From positions 96,921,057-96,985,056 of the forward strand of contig NC_045436.1 of NCBI RefSeq assembly GCF_002776525.5: a stretch of 64,000 nt of DNA, read 5' to 3'. The notes under the pieces were generated by a model that saw only the letters and a list, made by a program, of their open reading frames with translations, made no database searches and was not told where the DNA came from. Of the stretch, positions 22,289 through 35,360 are shown one piece after another (position 1 is the stretch's first letter; each line of letters begins with the position of its first letter). A program made the translations under genes and the position numbers. Source of the stretch: Piliocolobus tephrosceles (Eukaryota; Chordata; Mammalia; Primates; Cercopithecidae).

Positions 22289-24239
22289 ATCAACAAATCA
22301 CTTTTAATTTCAAATTATACAATAATTTTGAATAATTTTAGTTAAAAATTAGCCAGTTTCTGTGAATTTAACATTACTACAATGAACCTATTAATAGTAC
22401 TGTGTTTTGAAATATTGCTAATTTTGATTTACGAAAAGATATTTCAGGCTGAACCTTCTTTGGAGATACTTTATTTAGAATGCTAATTATTCTTACCACC
22501 AAATATTTTAATTAGGATTCAAGAGATACATTTCAAATAAGAACTTGGGCAATTTTGATTTCTAAAGCTTAAAATTATTAAGCTGTAGGTTTTTAATATT
22601 ATTTATAGCATTAATCTGCAATACAACTGTAATAATTTATTTACTTATGTATTTTTAAAGTCACTAAAATCATTGTTTAATGAATTACAATCTACTACAC
22701 TGAAGTGATTGCTCTACTGTGTCATCCAGATTCCTCTATTATTATGAGTGAGCAACTGTTAGCAGGCATCTACCAAATCACTCCTGGAATGGTCCTTAGA
22801 CAAATAGAACCTTTTTTAATTGAAACTCACACCCCAAGAGCCAGTTTGATGCTAATGATTGATCAATTCATGAGTATAAAAACCTGGCATCCCTCGAATT
22901 ACAGAAGAAACATTTCATAGTAATAGCTCTCTGTGGGGTTGCCTGAGGTCTTTGTTGAGACTGCATTGCAGCCCAAATTCTCCCTTTGTTGATTCCTGCT
23001 TTTCCCTTTCCTCAATCTTGTTAATCATAACAAACAGCCATCACACTGAACTACATAAAAGAGATTGCTTTCCAAATTGTATATTCTGCAACATTTACTC
23101 CATGGTGAAAAGAGGTAATATATACTTTTAAATTATTTTTCATTAAAATTCAATGAAACTTTCAATTTCAGACAAGATGGTATAATCAGAATACTGTTCA
23201 TCTTCTCAGAAATAAAAAATGCGTACATACCAAATATATGTAGTGATTGTGCTCCCACCAAGGCCATGAGAGAAACTACTGTGTCCTCACTGTGAGAATC
23301 TTGCAGACTTCCTGAAGAAGCCCAAGAAAGTTGTGTGGCTTTCTGAATGCTGAATATATCAAAGTAAAATTGTATCTCTTGTCTAGCTTGAGTGATTAAA
23401 GGTGATCTTTATTTTTCTTTTTGTCCTTGGTACATTTAAAACATTTTTACAATATTTTTATAGTAAGTAAATTATCCTAAATTTCATTGAATACAATATT
23501 AGAACTGATGAAGGGAATTAAATGTTCCACCACTATTAACAAAAATCACAAGACTGTATACTTCATTTAGTGGTAGATAAGAGTAGTTACCAAATTGCAT
23601 ATTGCCTTTCTCTCAGAATCTCATTTTCTATTACAGTCACATCATAGAATCCAGTCCTGGGTTCATTGGATGCCAAGTGTGCAGTAATTTAGTCAGATCA
23701 TCAAAGGAGAATTCATCAGTATTTGGTTAGAATAAATGGAATGTCAAAAATAGGGATTGAAAAGTGAAAAAGGAGCAGTAAAAGCCATAAATAATGTTTT
23801 AATAAAGATAGGAGAATAGAAGGTCTAAGGAGAGTAGACATGTAAGGCTATTAAAAGAAAGATATTAAAATAAGAAAAAAGGATATCTTGTTTAGTTACT
23901 GATTTGAACAAACCAAAACTAAAAACTAATTATATATATGAAAATTTAGAATTGAAGATCTCTATCTTGATTATATTAAGAAAATATTTTGTTTTTCATA
24001 AATATGGTAGTTATAGTTTAGTGACATGTGCTTTCAGATAACATGATATTTGGGGTTTACTGTAAAGCAATCCAGTAGGTTGAAAATATAGATTAAGCAA
24101 GAGAGTTGGAATGTTTATAATTATACTGTCTATGTTTATGTATTTCAATAATCAGTTAAATAAATAATAAAGGAGCAAAGAAAATACATGATTATAATAG
24201 TGAACATCTACAATAAAGGAGAACTTTACATTAATAGGA
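22289..24239. other. 1.95 kb of unassigned DNA, possible old ERV LTR
   Basis: Mostly nothing recognised. 22860-23050 contains 'gagtataaaaacctggc' followed by 'gggttgcctgaggtctttgttgagactgcattgcagccc', reminiscent of the TATA-to-R part of an ancient ERV-L-type LTR in sense orientation. I give that about one chance in three. Confidence 0.35.
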
Positions 24240-24440
24240 AGACTCAGGGTGACCTTCAGGCTTGTCCTGTGCTCTTAAGCATAGACTTCATTTTCCTACT
24301 GCAAATCCTTGGGCAAGTTCTCTTCTATCTGCTTTGATTTTCTCATCTGCAAAGAGTGGTTCATTCTTTTAGAACATAATGTAAAGTTATTAAGTGAGGA
24401 GAATAGCTTTGAAATGTGTAGCATAGTAACCATTATGTAT
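24240..24440 (+). mobile_element. MIR SINE, degraded
   Basis: Core and 3' blocks are visible: 'ccttgggcaagttctcttc', 'ttttctcatctgcaaagagtgg' and 'aaagttattaagtgaggagaatag'. The 5' A/B-box part is eroded. Confidence 0.7.
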
Positions 24441-24774
24441 AAAGAACTTCATATGTATTATTAGCTATTAAAATTACTTTATTGAATGGTGGCTAAAATA
24501 AACTAACTGTAGCTTCATTTATTGTTTGTAAGAATCAAAAGGAATATATTATTTAGATTTTATTTCTTCTATAAATTCAGTTAAGGTGATAGAGTGTATT
24601 GCAACTATTGCTACTCCCTAGATATTGAGCTAAGCTTGGGTTTAGAAACTACAAACAAACATGACACAGTCCGGGTTTACCCACTTTGAGAACTTTAGGA
24701 TCTAGGGGTGAGAGAGAAGGATAACCAGGTAGAGGGAGGAAGAGATACTTTAAAAACACAAAAAGTAATGATAA

Positions 24775-24906
24775 ATTGTTAAAATAATAGATATAGTAGT
24801 TATCTTGATCATCTTACAAATGTATATATGTATTGAAACATCACATTGTACCTCATAAATATGTACAATTATTACGTCAATTATAAATTAAAAGTTAATT
24901 AAATAG
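24775..24906 (+). mobile_element. L1M 3' end
   Basis: 'tgtattgaaacatcacattgtacctcataaatatgtacaattattacgtcaatt' is the terminal 3' UTR block of mammalian L1M elements. Confidence 0.8.
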
Positions 24907-24907
24907 T

Positions 24908-25020
24908 AAGGAAACAAAGGTACAGTTTTAGTGACTTTCCCATATTAAAGGAATTCACTGGTGTCAAGGATAACAATATAAATTTCCTAAATCCAGATTT
25001 CCCAAATTATGGGTCTTTGC
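24908..25020 (-). mobile_element. Probable MIR, antisense
   Basis: 'aggaaacaaaggtacagttttagtgactttcccat' and 'ccagatttcccaa' follow the antisense MIR pattern ('gaggaaactgaggc...gtgacttgccca'). Divergence is high. Confidence 0.5.
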
Positions 25021-27827
25021 TCTTTTTTGTGTGTTACACTGTCTGCCACACTATTTTTTCAGAAAAGCAAGCTGGAATGGGCAGAAGAAAAATCTACTCT
25101 AACAATAAATGGCTATGTATGCACATTTTTCCAAATGAATTGGATCTGTGATGTCAGTGGCTTTGTTTTTGTTTCTCACTATTGATTTTATAGTTTGGAC
25201 AGCCCTGGACTTTAAGTAGATGAATAATAAATATTTATTGTATTATTGAATAAATGAATGAATGAGATATATGCATTTTACTAGACTTTGAGATAATTCA
25301 TTGTTGTGTATGTTAATACACAGAAAACATTATTCTTCTGTTGTTTGATTGTTTTCTTCATAATAACAATATATATTTAAAAGTTAAATAAAATTATATT
25401 ACAAACGTAGCATTTAGCTAGTTTGTAATAATTTGTTTAAAAATAGAGCTATTCTAGCTCAAGGGAAAGACCTCATAATTGATGGTGCACTCACAATCTG
25501 AACTCTGAATAAAATTTTAAGTTATGTACATAAAATAGATTGTTTCCTGTTTATGTTTTTGACCACTTTAATCCATTTCACCGTAGAAATTATTACTGTA
25601 GCTAGCACTTAAGTAAAAAGCAGTCACATTTATTTCTCTTAATTATAGAGATAGGATATGAAAATGGTTCACAATCATTTAAATCTTTACACAGAGACAC
25701 ACTTTCAATTTTAGAAGCCTTAATTTTTTAACAAGATGAGAATTGATGTTTTGAGAGATTTCTAGAAGATAAATTCACTTTAGTTCAGAAATTGGAGATG
25801 CAGATGACACACAAGCAAGAATTTTAAATAATATTTTGTATTTTTACTGCAATGTATTTTAATTTATATATGTAGTTAACTCATTTCTCATGCTCACAGT
25901 TTTTTGTTTGTTTGTTTGTATATTTGTTTTGCATTTATTTACTCTGAGCCTGAAATTTTCATTGAGCACTTGCTAAAGAACTGTTGTGAGCCAATATTAT
26001 TCTTGCTCTCTCACATATGTAGGAAGAAGCCTTAAGAAAGATTTATTAGAAAAAATATGACTGTAGAAATACAAGGCATGATTTGTGTTTACGGTGAGAA
26101 GTTGAAAAGGAAAAGATGTAGGGTATATTTCTGAGGATTCTACAACCCTATCTGATCAGGCTGACAGCTCTGACCTTCCATTTGTACAGAGTAAGAAGGT
26201 TTCTAATTGTTTGCAGATCACTTAGCAATTGATAGTGCCATTTTCCTTGGGCAGCCCATTTGCCAATCGATATTTTCTGGCAGAGTCAAAGCTTAGGAAG
26301 ACATAATGAGAGTAAATGAAGTGTCTCCATTAATAGACAAATCCCACAAGCAGGAACGGTGAGACTAGAGAGTCAAGAAATTTTGTTTATTCCACAAACA
26401 AGTACTAAGTTTATTATCTTTGAAACCATCATCAAGGATACAGGCACTTAAAGGTATTCACACTTCAATTATCACTATTAAGCATATTTCTTCACTGCCT
26501 TGCTTTTATGTAAGGATAATTATTAAAGTAATATATTTAAAATAAGCCATTAGGTAATAGCTCTTTTAATTTGAGAAATTATGTAAGCATTCAAGTAATA
26601 ACGAACAATTAAATTTTATTGAAAGATATATTTAATAAAGACAGATTTATAGGTTTTAGTTTTTTTAAAAAAAATTTCTTACACTCTCAATCACTATTTG
26701 TCATGGTACTTGCTGATTTCATCCTTTCTTTTCTACTAAAGCATGAAAATTCAAGTAGGTTGGCTATATGGGGATGATGAAAATTCTTCATCCATAACAC
26801 TCTTCCACTGCATTGTTTTTTCATCCATAATGCAACTCTTAAGGGCCTCTGATCTATCACAATGGCTGTCAAAATGATTGATGAAGCTGCTGTTAAGAAA
26901 TATTTAGACGCTTGGGTCTCTAGGTTTGTGGCAAAGGGCAATAGAAAGCCTTGTGAACATGACTAAACTACATTTCTGGTGGGTCAAAAAGGCTAGTTTT
27001 TATACAAAATAATTATTAGGTGAAGTATTATTCAAAAGCAATTTTTAGCAGAAAACATTGTTTTAAATTGGTCTGGGCCTAAGTGTTGTATGATGGATCA
27101 TAACTGAATCATTTAGGAGACATTTAAAGACAACATGAGCAAAAGTCTCTTCAAGGATCAATGTTAAGAATCTAGGTGTTCTATTTATACTTCAAAGTTA
27201 GGTTTAAATTTATATAAACATCAGTTACTTGTATTATGATATCTTTTTGCTTCATCTTCCTTCTAATTTTCTAGAACTTATGCATAGAGATAAGACATTG
27301 ATTTATCAAACTAATTTATCCATTGTTAGTTAGCTTGTAGCAAGAAAATTAATGGGCTATGGGAGCCAGATAAAGCAATCTTCATTCTATTATATACCCA
27401 GCGAGTCTGTATTTGCTTATCTTTAAATGGGGCTAATAATAATTAAATCCCATAATTACTGAGAATTTCAAGGCAATAATTCATTAAATAGGTCAAACAG
27501 ACTTAACAGATATTAATTTTCTTTTCATTATAGATTTACCTCAAAATATAATGAATTTGAAGAGAAATACAAATGATACGTTGTAGAATTTGTTTAGAAG
27601 AAACAAAAGCAAATTTTCAACAGTGAAGTTTGGCAAAATAATTTTGAAAACAATAGCTATTCTATAAATTGATACTAATCATGATTCATTGCCAACAAAA
27701 TAAATAAGAATAGAAAACTTAATTAATCAAAAAAATAAGCAAAAATCTAATTCAAAAAAAAAACATTTTTTGAAAAGATTCCTAACATGAAAATGAGAAA
27801 ATGAATAATTTAAAAAAAGACAATCCA
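25021..27827. other. 2.8 kb of unassigned AT-rich DNA
   Basis: No gene seen. 25205-25266 ends like an L2 3' tail ('aataaatatttattgtattattgaataaatgaatgaatgag'). An 84-codon minus frame at 26687-26941 has no recognisable domain. Confidence 0.45.
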
Positions 27828-28029
27828 TTGAACCCTTCGATCAATTACAAAAATTTTGCTAATTTAGAAATTAAAGAATCATCTTGATATTGCACAATAA
27901 ATGAGCACCATTGACATTTTCTATCTTTGAACCCTTCAATCAATTACAAAAAAAAATTTGCTAATTTAGAAATTAAAGAATCATCTTGATATTGCACAAT
28001 AAATGAGCACCATTGACATTTTCTATCTT
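27828..28029. repeat. ~100-bp tandem duplication
   Basis: Two head-to-tail copies of a 99-102-bp unit that starts 'tgaacccttc(g/a)atcaattac' and ends 'gacattttctatctt'. Apart from one substitution and a length change in the A-run the copies are identical, which suggests a recent event or an assembly artefact. Confidence 0.95.
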
Positions 28030-28084
28030 CTGCTCTTTGTGTTTTCTTTTGATTCACTTAGAATGCTTATGTTATTATTCTGTA

Positions 28085-28205
28085 CACATCAGAACACAAG
28101 CTGCAGGAGGGTGGGCAGTTTTGTCTGTTTACACTTCTGCCTCATGTACCTGAAACAATGCCTGATACATAGTGGAGTCTCAGAAAATATTTCTGAACAT
28201 TTTTT
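28085..28205 (+). mobile_element. L2 LINE 3' fragment
   Basis: 'cacaagctgcaggagggtgggcagttttgtctg' and 'cctgaaacaatgcctgatacatagtggagtctcagaaaatatttctgaa' follow the mammalian L2 3' pattern. The 83-codon frame over it is incidental. Confidence 0.6.
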
Positions 28206-28261
28206 AAGAAAGAAGCGAAGTTCTCATCACACAAAGAAAAATGATAAATCTTAGAGGCAAT

Positions 28262-28388
28262 GGATATACAAAATACCCTGAATTTATTATTTATACATTG
28301 TGTCCACGTACCAAAACATCACACTGTACTCCATAGTGTGTACAATTATCATATGTCAAGTAATTAAAAATAAAAATTAAAAGAAATA
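28262..28388 (+). mobile_element. L1M 3' end
   Basis: 'acattgtgtccacgtaccaaaacatcacactgtactccatagtgtgtacaattatcatatgtcaa' is an L1M terminal block, followed by an A-rich tail. Confidence 0.75.
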
Positions 28389-28587
28389 AATAAAGCATAA
28401 GTGAAAGAAAAATGAACAAATAAATGAACGGACAAACCAGATACTTACCAATAGCAAGCTGCACTTTTCACTCTGTTAAAAGTTAAATAGGTGTCATCAA
28501 TTGTACAGAAATAGACATTATTATTAACCCTCCTCCACAGGGGAGGGAAGTCGGCATTAAACCTTCATAAAAAGAAATCACATCTCT

Positions 28588-28884
28588 TGGTCGGGCGTGG
28601 TGGTTCACGCCTGTAATCCCAGCACTTTGGGAGCGGAGGCGGGCGAATCACGAGGTCAGGAGATCCAGACCATCCTGGCTAACACGGTGAAACCCCGTCT
28701 CTACTAAAAATACAAAAAAAAAATTAGCTGGATGTGGTGGCGGGCGCCTTTAGTCCCAGCTACTCGGGAGGCTGAGGCAGGAGAATGGCGTGAACCCGGG
28801 AAGTGGAGCTTGCAGTGAGCCAAGATCGCGCCACTGCACTCCAGCCTCGGAGAGAGAGCGAGACTCTGTCTCAAAGAAAAAAAG
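28588..28884 (+). mobile_element. AluY, full length
   Basis: A complete Alu with intact dimer structure and 'ccaagatcgcgccactgcactcc', the ancestral AluY form. The target-site duplication is 'gaaatca(c/t)atctct' (28574-28587 and 28885-28898). It appears to have landed in an eroded antisense MIR (about 28500-28560 and 28900-28970). Confidence 0.95.
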
Positions 28885-28974
28885 GAAATCATATCTCTGT
28901 TAAATGACAAAGTCAAAACAGAAACCCATACCATAAGACTCAGGAGGTCTTGCTTTATTCTATTGTGTCCCAAC

Positions 28975-30302
28975 TACTGGATAAATTCTAGACTTATTGA
29001 TTGTATTTTATTGCTATTTCAATTATTGTTAATTTCAGCTTTAATATCTATAATTTTCCTCTTTGATTCCATGGATTATATTTAACATTTTCTTTATAAC
29101 TCTTTAATTTGAGCATTTATTTATGTTTACTCTTTTGTGACTAATATTGTAAACCAGAAACCCAAACAGGCAACTTTTGTGGAAAGGGAATTTCATATAA
29201 TGTACTCAGTCATTGCCATTATGTCAGTAGTCAAAATTTTCAGTTTTCCTTTCTTATACTGATTTCTTAGACTAATATTTAATTTCTAGAGGGGCTAGAC
29301 ATTTTTAAAACTTTGGCTATTTATTTTGCAGTTATATTTCTGTATGAATTACACTTAGATATATTTGTGTTTTATATAAACATAAATCATTTTATGTTTC
29401 AAGGATATATGAAATAAACATATATTCTCTTTTCTTTCCTATGATATAAATATATAAGGCTCAATAATGACAAGATTTGATAATTCAGTGTACTCATATC
29501 ATTAAGATAACTATTGATCTTCTTTCATCTTTTCTTACAATTTGTGATTTGCTTTTGTTTTCTTTTTCAGGTGTTTGGTGTATGTATTTGCTATTTTATC
29601 CTTTATTATTTGAATTTTTATTGTTAGATTTTAAATTTTTAGTTTATTTATTATAAATAACAAGAAAAAACATAATTCTACTCACATCTATTGTAAGATG
29701 AGATGAGCTCCCTTTTAATTATTCCCTTAATTCCACTATTTCCCAATTTTGTACATATAATGTAAGAATTTAGATTCACATTTTTAATCCTGGTAATTTT
29801 TTCATGCAATAGCTATGCATTTCTACTAAGGTTCCTAACCACTTAAATATGTTTACTTAGCTCTAACTATGCTTTACTCTTTTCCTCCCACATTGCCAAC
29901 CCTTTGCATCATAACTTTCCTGTGTGTCACTTTCAAATTTCAATATTTTATTGAAATAAATATCTATAAATTCACCTTGCCATATTTTGGAGCACATACG
30001 TAAAACTTTAGTATTCTTTTATAATAAAATAGAATAACTCTACACATAATTTTTACAAATCAAATTTCTAATTCTAATAGTTGAGGCTATAGGATGTTAA
30101 TATTAAAATTATGAAATTTTTAGGTTGGAATCAATCATTATTATATATATATTTTAGTGAAATATTTTATGTTGGATTCTGGTACCCTTTTCTTTATTAA
30201 TGTTTATGTGAGTTTTTTTTTTTTTTTTTTTTTTTTTACTGCATTGTATTTTTCTCTTCTTTCATTTGCTCAGAACATTAGCAGTTATCTATTAGATTTT
30301 GT
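28975..30302. other. 1.3 kb of unassigned AT-rich DNA
   Basis: No gene seen. A T-run lies at 30213-30237. Confidence 0.5.
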
Positions 30303-30488
30303 TTGTTTTTTTATTATTATTTTTATTATACTTTAAGTTCTAGGGTACATGTGCACAATGTGCAGGTTTGTTACATATGTACACATGTGCCATGTTGGTG
30401 TGCTGGACCCATTAAGTCTTCATTTACATTAGATATTTCTCCTAATGCTATCCCTCCCCCTGCCCTCCATCCCACGACATGCCCCGGT
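30303..30488 (-). mobile_element. L1PA 3' UTR, antisense half of an inverted L1
   Basis: T-rich tail, then 'actttaagttctagggtacatgtgcacaatgtgcaggtttgttacatatgtac' and 'ctcctaatgctatccctcccc'. It ends at 'catgccccgg', where the sequence switches to sense-oriented ORF2. Confidence 0.9.
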
Positions 30489-31402
30489 TATCCTAAATAT
30501 ATATGCACCCAATACAGGAGCACCCAGATTCATAAAGCAAGTCCTTGGAGACCTAAAAAGAGACTTAGACTCCCACACAATAATAATGGTGACTTTAACA
30601 CCCCATTGTCAACATTAGACAGATAAACAAGACAGAAAGTTAACAAGGATATCCAGGACTTGAACTCAGTTCTGCACCAAGTGGACCCAATAGACATCTA
30701 CAGAACTCTCCACCTCAAATCAACAGAATATACATTCTTCTCAGCACCACATCCCACCAAAATTGACCACATAGTTGGAAGTAAAGCACTCCTTAGCAAA
30801 TGTAAAAGAACAGAAATTATAAAAAAACTATCTCTCAGACGACAGTGCAATCACATTAGAACTCAGGATTAAGAAACTCACTCAAAACCACACAACTATG
30901 TGGAAACTGAACAACTGATCCCTGAATGACTACTGAGTAGATAACAAAATGAAGACAGAAATAAAGATGTCCTTTGAAACCAATGAGAACAAAGACACAA
31001 CATACCAGAATCTCTGGGACACATTTAAAGCAGTGTGTAGAGGGAAATTTATAGCACTAAATGCCCACAAGGAAAAGCAGGAAAGAACTAAAATTGACAC
31101 ACTAACATCACAATTAAAAGAACTAGAGAAACAAGAGCAAACACATTCAAAAGCTAGCAGGAGGCAAGAAATAACTAAGATCAGAGCAGAACTGAAAGAG
31201 ATAGAGACACAAAAAAAACCTTCAAAAAAATCAATCAATCCAGCAGCTGGTTTTTTGAAAAGATCAACACAATTGATAGACTGCTAGCAAGACTAATAAA
31301 GAAGAAAAGAGAGTAGAGTCAAATAGATGCAATAAAAATCATAAGGGGGATATCACCTTTGATCTGACAGAAATACAAACTACCATCAGAGAATACTATA
31401 AA
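30489..31402 (+). mobile_element. L1PA ORF2 endonuclease/linker segment, sense half
   Basis: Sense L1 ORF2 sequence from the endonuclease domain ('tcctaaatatatatgcacccaatacaggagcacccag') through the linker before the reverse transcriptase, ending at 'gagaatactataaac'. Translation in pieces gives recognisable ORF2p segments (for example 30949-31287), broken by frameshifts and stops. It is not functional. Confidence 0.9.
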
Positions 31403-32023
31403 CTCTATATTTTAATTTGAGAAGAATTGATATCTTAGTAATATTGAATCTTTTATCCATGAACATGCAATATCTCTCTATTTAGTTATTCTTTTATTAC
31501 TTTGATTAGACTTCTAGTTTTCCTTATATAGATATTGTACACATTTTATTCAGATTTATGCCTAAGTGTTTCATTTGAGGGTTAAATGGTGTTGTATTTC
31601 TAATTTCAGATTCTACTTTTTGTTGCTGTTACATAGGAAACTGGTTGACTTTTGCATAAATTAATATTGTATCCTGAAACTTGATATAAGTGTTTATTAG
31701 TTCCAAGAGGTTTGTTTTTTGTCAATGTTTGGAGGTTTTCTGCATAGACAATCATGACCTCTGCAGACTGAGACAGTTCTCCTTCTACCTTCCCAATGTA
31801 TATACCTTTTACTTCAGTCTCTTGTCTTACTGTATGAGTTAGGACTTCTAGTCAGATATAAAAATGAGTGATAAAATTTGATATATTTTCTTGTTCCTGA
31901 TCTTAACAGAAAAGCTTCAAGTTTCCCACAGTTAAGTATGTAGTTTTTTGTAGATGTTCTTTATCATGCTAAGGAAGTTCTCCTCTGTTTTTCAGTTTGT
32001 TGAGAGTTTTTCTTATAGTGGCA
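31403..32023 (-). mobile_element. Older L1 ORF2 fragment, antisense
   Basis: Antisense L1 ORF2: 'aattgatatcttagtaatattgaatcttttatccatgaacatgcaatatctctc', 'cctaagtgtttcatttgagggttaaatggtg', 'atagacaatcatgacctctgcagac' and 'cctgatcttaacagaaaagcttcaagttt'. It is clearly more diverged than the neighbouring L1PA. Confidence 0.87.
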
Positions 32024-35000
32024 TTGGAACAAGTGTCTTTCGAAGTTAAGGATGAAGACATTACAATCATAAGAATCCATGAGCCCTTAAAAATTCTTCA
32101 AGTTTCTCCGGGATAATCTATCTTTCACTTTGAAGAACAATGGGCTGGAAATATCTGTAACTACAGAGCAAGAAGAGAAGGAAAAGGTTGGAAAGTTGAA
32201 TTTCTATGATTTGGTAGAGCAAGGATGCATTTTTTTTCTTAATCAAGTCGACCTTGCAGAGTGAAGTGAAGCTTGAGTCACGTTTAAAAGATTTTTCATG
32301 AGATGGTATCTTACGAGGTAAGTTGATCTCAGCAGAAACAGAATATTGATTTATTTTGTGATGACATTGTCGAGGGAGATAAATCCCAATCAGATTGTCA
32401 AAAGTAGATAAACTACATTCAGCAGAACACTTTAAAATCTTACATAATAAAGCTCCAGGCATCTGCAACACATAGACAGCAGGGAAGTCAGATTCAGCAA
32501 TGTTATTTTTTAAATAATTTGCCATTTTCCTTTAATGCACCATTATTCCCTTCCTTGACTATTAAAAATCAGAATGCAGATAAAATGGGGTGGGAAAACT
32601 AAAGCTTTGGGAGCAAAAAATTTAAATGCACCCCATTCCAACTGAGGTGATATTCAAGCCTAAGCTTTCGGGATCAGAGAGGCATTCAATAAATATGACA
32701 TTCATATTTATGATCAGAGAGGCATTCAATAAAGATTTCATAAATATGACAAAATAATTTGTTCATGTCAAAACATTACATGTGTTATAATAAATATGGG
32801 CTGGCATCCTTTCTACACATTGCTTATTCTAAAAGTAAATCAAAGGTGAATGCTGTCCACACAGGATGTGTAGTTTAGTAGAGGAGGCAGATGATAAACA
32901 CAAGCATGATATATTCTATGATGCACTTGGGGAAACTACAATGGTTCTAGCTATGTTTAGCATAATTTCTATAGTGTTCTTTGTCTTCAAATTATAAAAT
33001 TGAAAAAAGTAGTAAAATCATATATTTTAAATATGAAAAAGAATAAACATGTACACTAACAAAAGAAATATTGCAAATAAAGGAGAAAAAGAATAAAAAC
33101 ACAAGAAAAAATTATCAAGACATAAGTAATTTGCAATTGGCAAAGGAAACCCAGATGACTAACAAGAATGAGAAGAGAAGATATATTTAAATATGTATCC
33201 ATAACTTATATTAAAAATACAAATTAAAACAACAGTGAGATAGTGGTTTGTATTCAATAGGCAAATTTTCAAAACTGAGTAACACCAAATTTTGGAGACA
33301 ATCTGGAGAAAAGGGAATTTTCACACTCTGTCTTTGTAACAAGATATTTCCTAGAAATAAGTTTAGGATGAAAAATCATCAGAATAACTTTTAAGAATTA
33401 CTAAATTTGACACTTGTTTTCTTCATTCTTAAAATAGAATTCAGAAATCTCAATTTGTAAGTGACTCCAAGTAGTTTATATGTGCATCAAAGATGAAATA
33501 ATTCATTGTCTTTAACTATAGGTAATTATACAAATTACTACAGAATTAGGCATGGAATAGATCAAATGAGACTGAAAAAGCAAATGCTGTGAATAAATAA
33601 ATTTTTTAAAGTAGGAAGAATCTGAAATACAGAAGAATGGGTAATTTACAATAGTGTTCACTATTTTTTAATGAATATTTTGTTATTATCCTCTTTCTGT
33701 TTTCCAATTCTGAGACATTTGGATTTATATAATCTGCATGAGCAAAAGTATGACATACGTCTTTAGGCATATACACATTTAAAATATTCTCATTCATCAT
33801 AATTTTTTACACTCCAATAATTTTATTTAAGTATCTTAATGTTTGTATTCATCTTCTTTAATAATTTTTCTAATGAAGTATCTGAAGTGATATCATTGCT
33901 GTTTCTATATGTATTGTTTTTTTCCTCCAAAGACAGTAAATATTTTAGGAGCATAAAATTATTCCTGTGGCATTAAGATAACATTGTGAAAATCTAGTTC
34001 TTCCAAATAGAGATTTAGAATATTTACTTTCTCTAAATCCCATTATCTTGATAGTGTGAAGCCAATATGAGTTCTAGTTCACTCAAGAGATAGTTTACCT
34101 TTCTCACTGTTAAGATTTTAGAAATTAAGGACATTTTCTTTCGAATTATTCTGAATTATTTCAATCATTTCATTGAATGCATGATTTTGAATGTTTTAGT
34201 ATTTAGTAATGCAGTTCATTTTTTGTGTTAAAAGAATAAATTTTGGCATGTAAAAAAATTCACTTTTTGTAAAATGTTCCAATAACAGATATGTTTAGCT
34301 ATATTATTTAGCTGTATTATTTTGTCAGCAGGGAGTGCTAAATTGCTTACAGGAGATTAAAGTCAAGGAGTTCACAGAAATGGGTCTTGACAACTAAAAT
34401 GTTTTCTATAGACTTGATATATTCTGAAATAGTTTATGAGACTGATTTGTGCCTTAGGCACTGTGCTGTTACAGAAAATAAGGTCAATACATAACTCAAA
34501 AAGTTTTGCAACTCAACCTACTTAGTTTCCTGTCTTTCTGCCCTTGTTATTCATTAAACTATTTAAGCAACTATATATTATTTTACTCCCTACTCAACTT
34601 CCCCATTTGATCAGTTTTAGGGCTATTTTGTTGTTGTGGATGAAAACCAGTAATTGGAGTAATTCATTAGGGGCGGGGCTATGGAGAATATATTGAACTT
34701 TGTTTAGAATTTGATTTTTCTGTTTACTATGCTTGTGAAGTTGACCAATACAATATTTTTCAGAACTTCAGTTTTCTTATCTGCATAGAAAAATTAACAA
34801 AAACATCAAAGACAACTTGTATATACAAGGAAAACATGTATTATATAAACTTTAAAATGCTATTCAAACAGGAAGTATTATTTAACACACAGCGAAGTAT
34901 CACACAGGTTATCAAGCCCAGATACCTAGAAATCTTCATTTTCATTCAGCATCCACATTAGTCTATGCAAAAGTCCTCGTTCATATACACGTCTCTCATC

Positions 35001-35159
35001 CCACAATTGATCTCAAGCCACACACCACTTCTTTCTCTCTTCATCTCTTTCTACCTCTATCTCTATCTTTCTCTATCTCTATCATCTCACTCCACTGTAC
35101 CTGCCTTAGTCCAGGACCACAACTAGTAGAAAAGCCTCTGAACAGGTTTCTGGCTTTTC
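32024..35159. other. 3.1 kb of unassigned DNA
   Basis: No gene supported. A 135-codon minus frame (32118-32525) is the longest one not explained by a repeat. It shows no domain I know and ends in a low-complexity Leu/Phe stretch. A short direct repeat is at 32672-32733, and a CT-rich tract at about 35031-35090. Confidence 0.45.
32672..32733. repeat. 22-bp direct repeat, 40-bp spacing
   Basis: 'gatcagagaggcattcaataaa' occurs at 32672-32693 and again at 32712-32733. Confidence 0.9.
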
Positions 35160-35360
35160 CTTATAACACTAAAATAGGCTCCACACAAAAGTCAGAACGA
35201 TCTTTTGAAATGTAGATCAGGTCATTCCATTACCTGGTTTAATGCTGTAATAAAATTCAAATACCTGACTGTGCTTTTCATTGCCCTTTGGGACTTTACA
35301 TTGGCCTGGACTTGCAATTGCTTAGAGGTGCCCTCTCGGGTTCCAGCCACACCTGCTTCC
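35160..35360 (+). mobile_element. Possible ancient L2-like repeat
   Basis: 'gatcaggtcattccattacctggtttaatgctgtaataaaattcaaatacctgactgtgc' and 'ggttccagccacacctgcttccttgg' resemble a common mammal-wide repeat, which I believe is L2. The assignment is tentative. Confidence 0.35.

Noticed and set aside
27828..28029. Possible start of a CRISPR-like or satellite array
   Set aside because: Only two head-to-tail copies without spacers; it is a simple tandem duplication in eukaryotic DNA.
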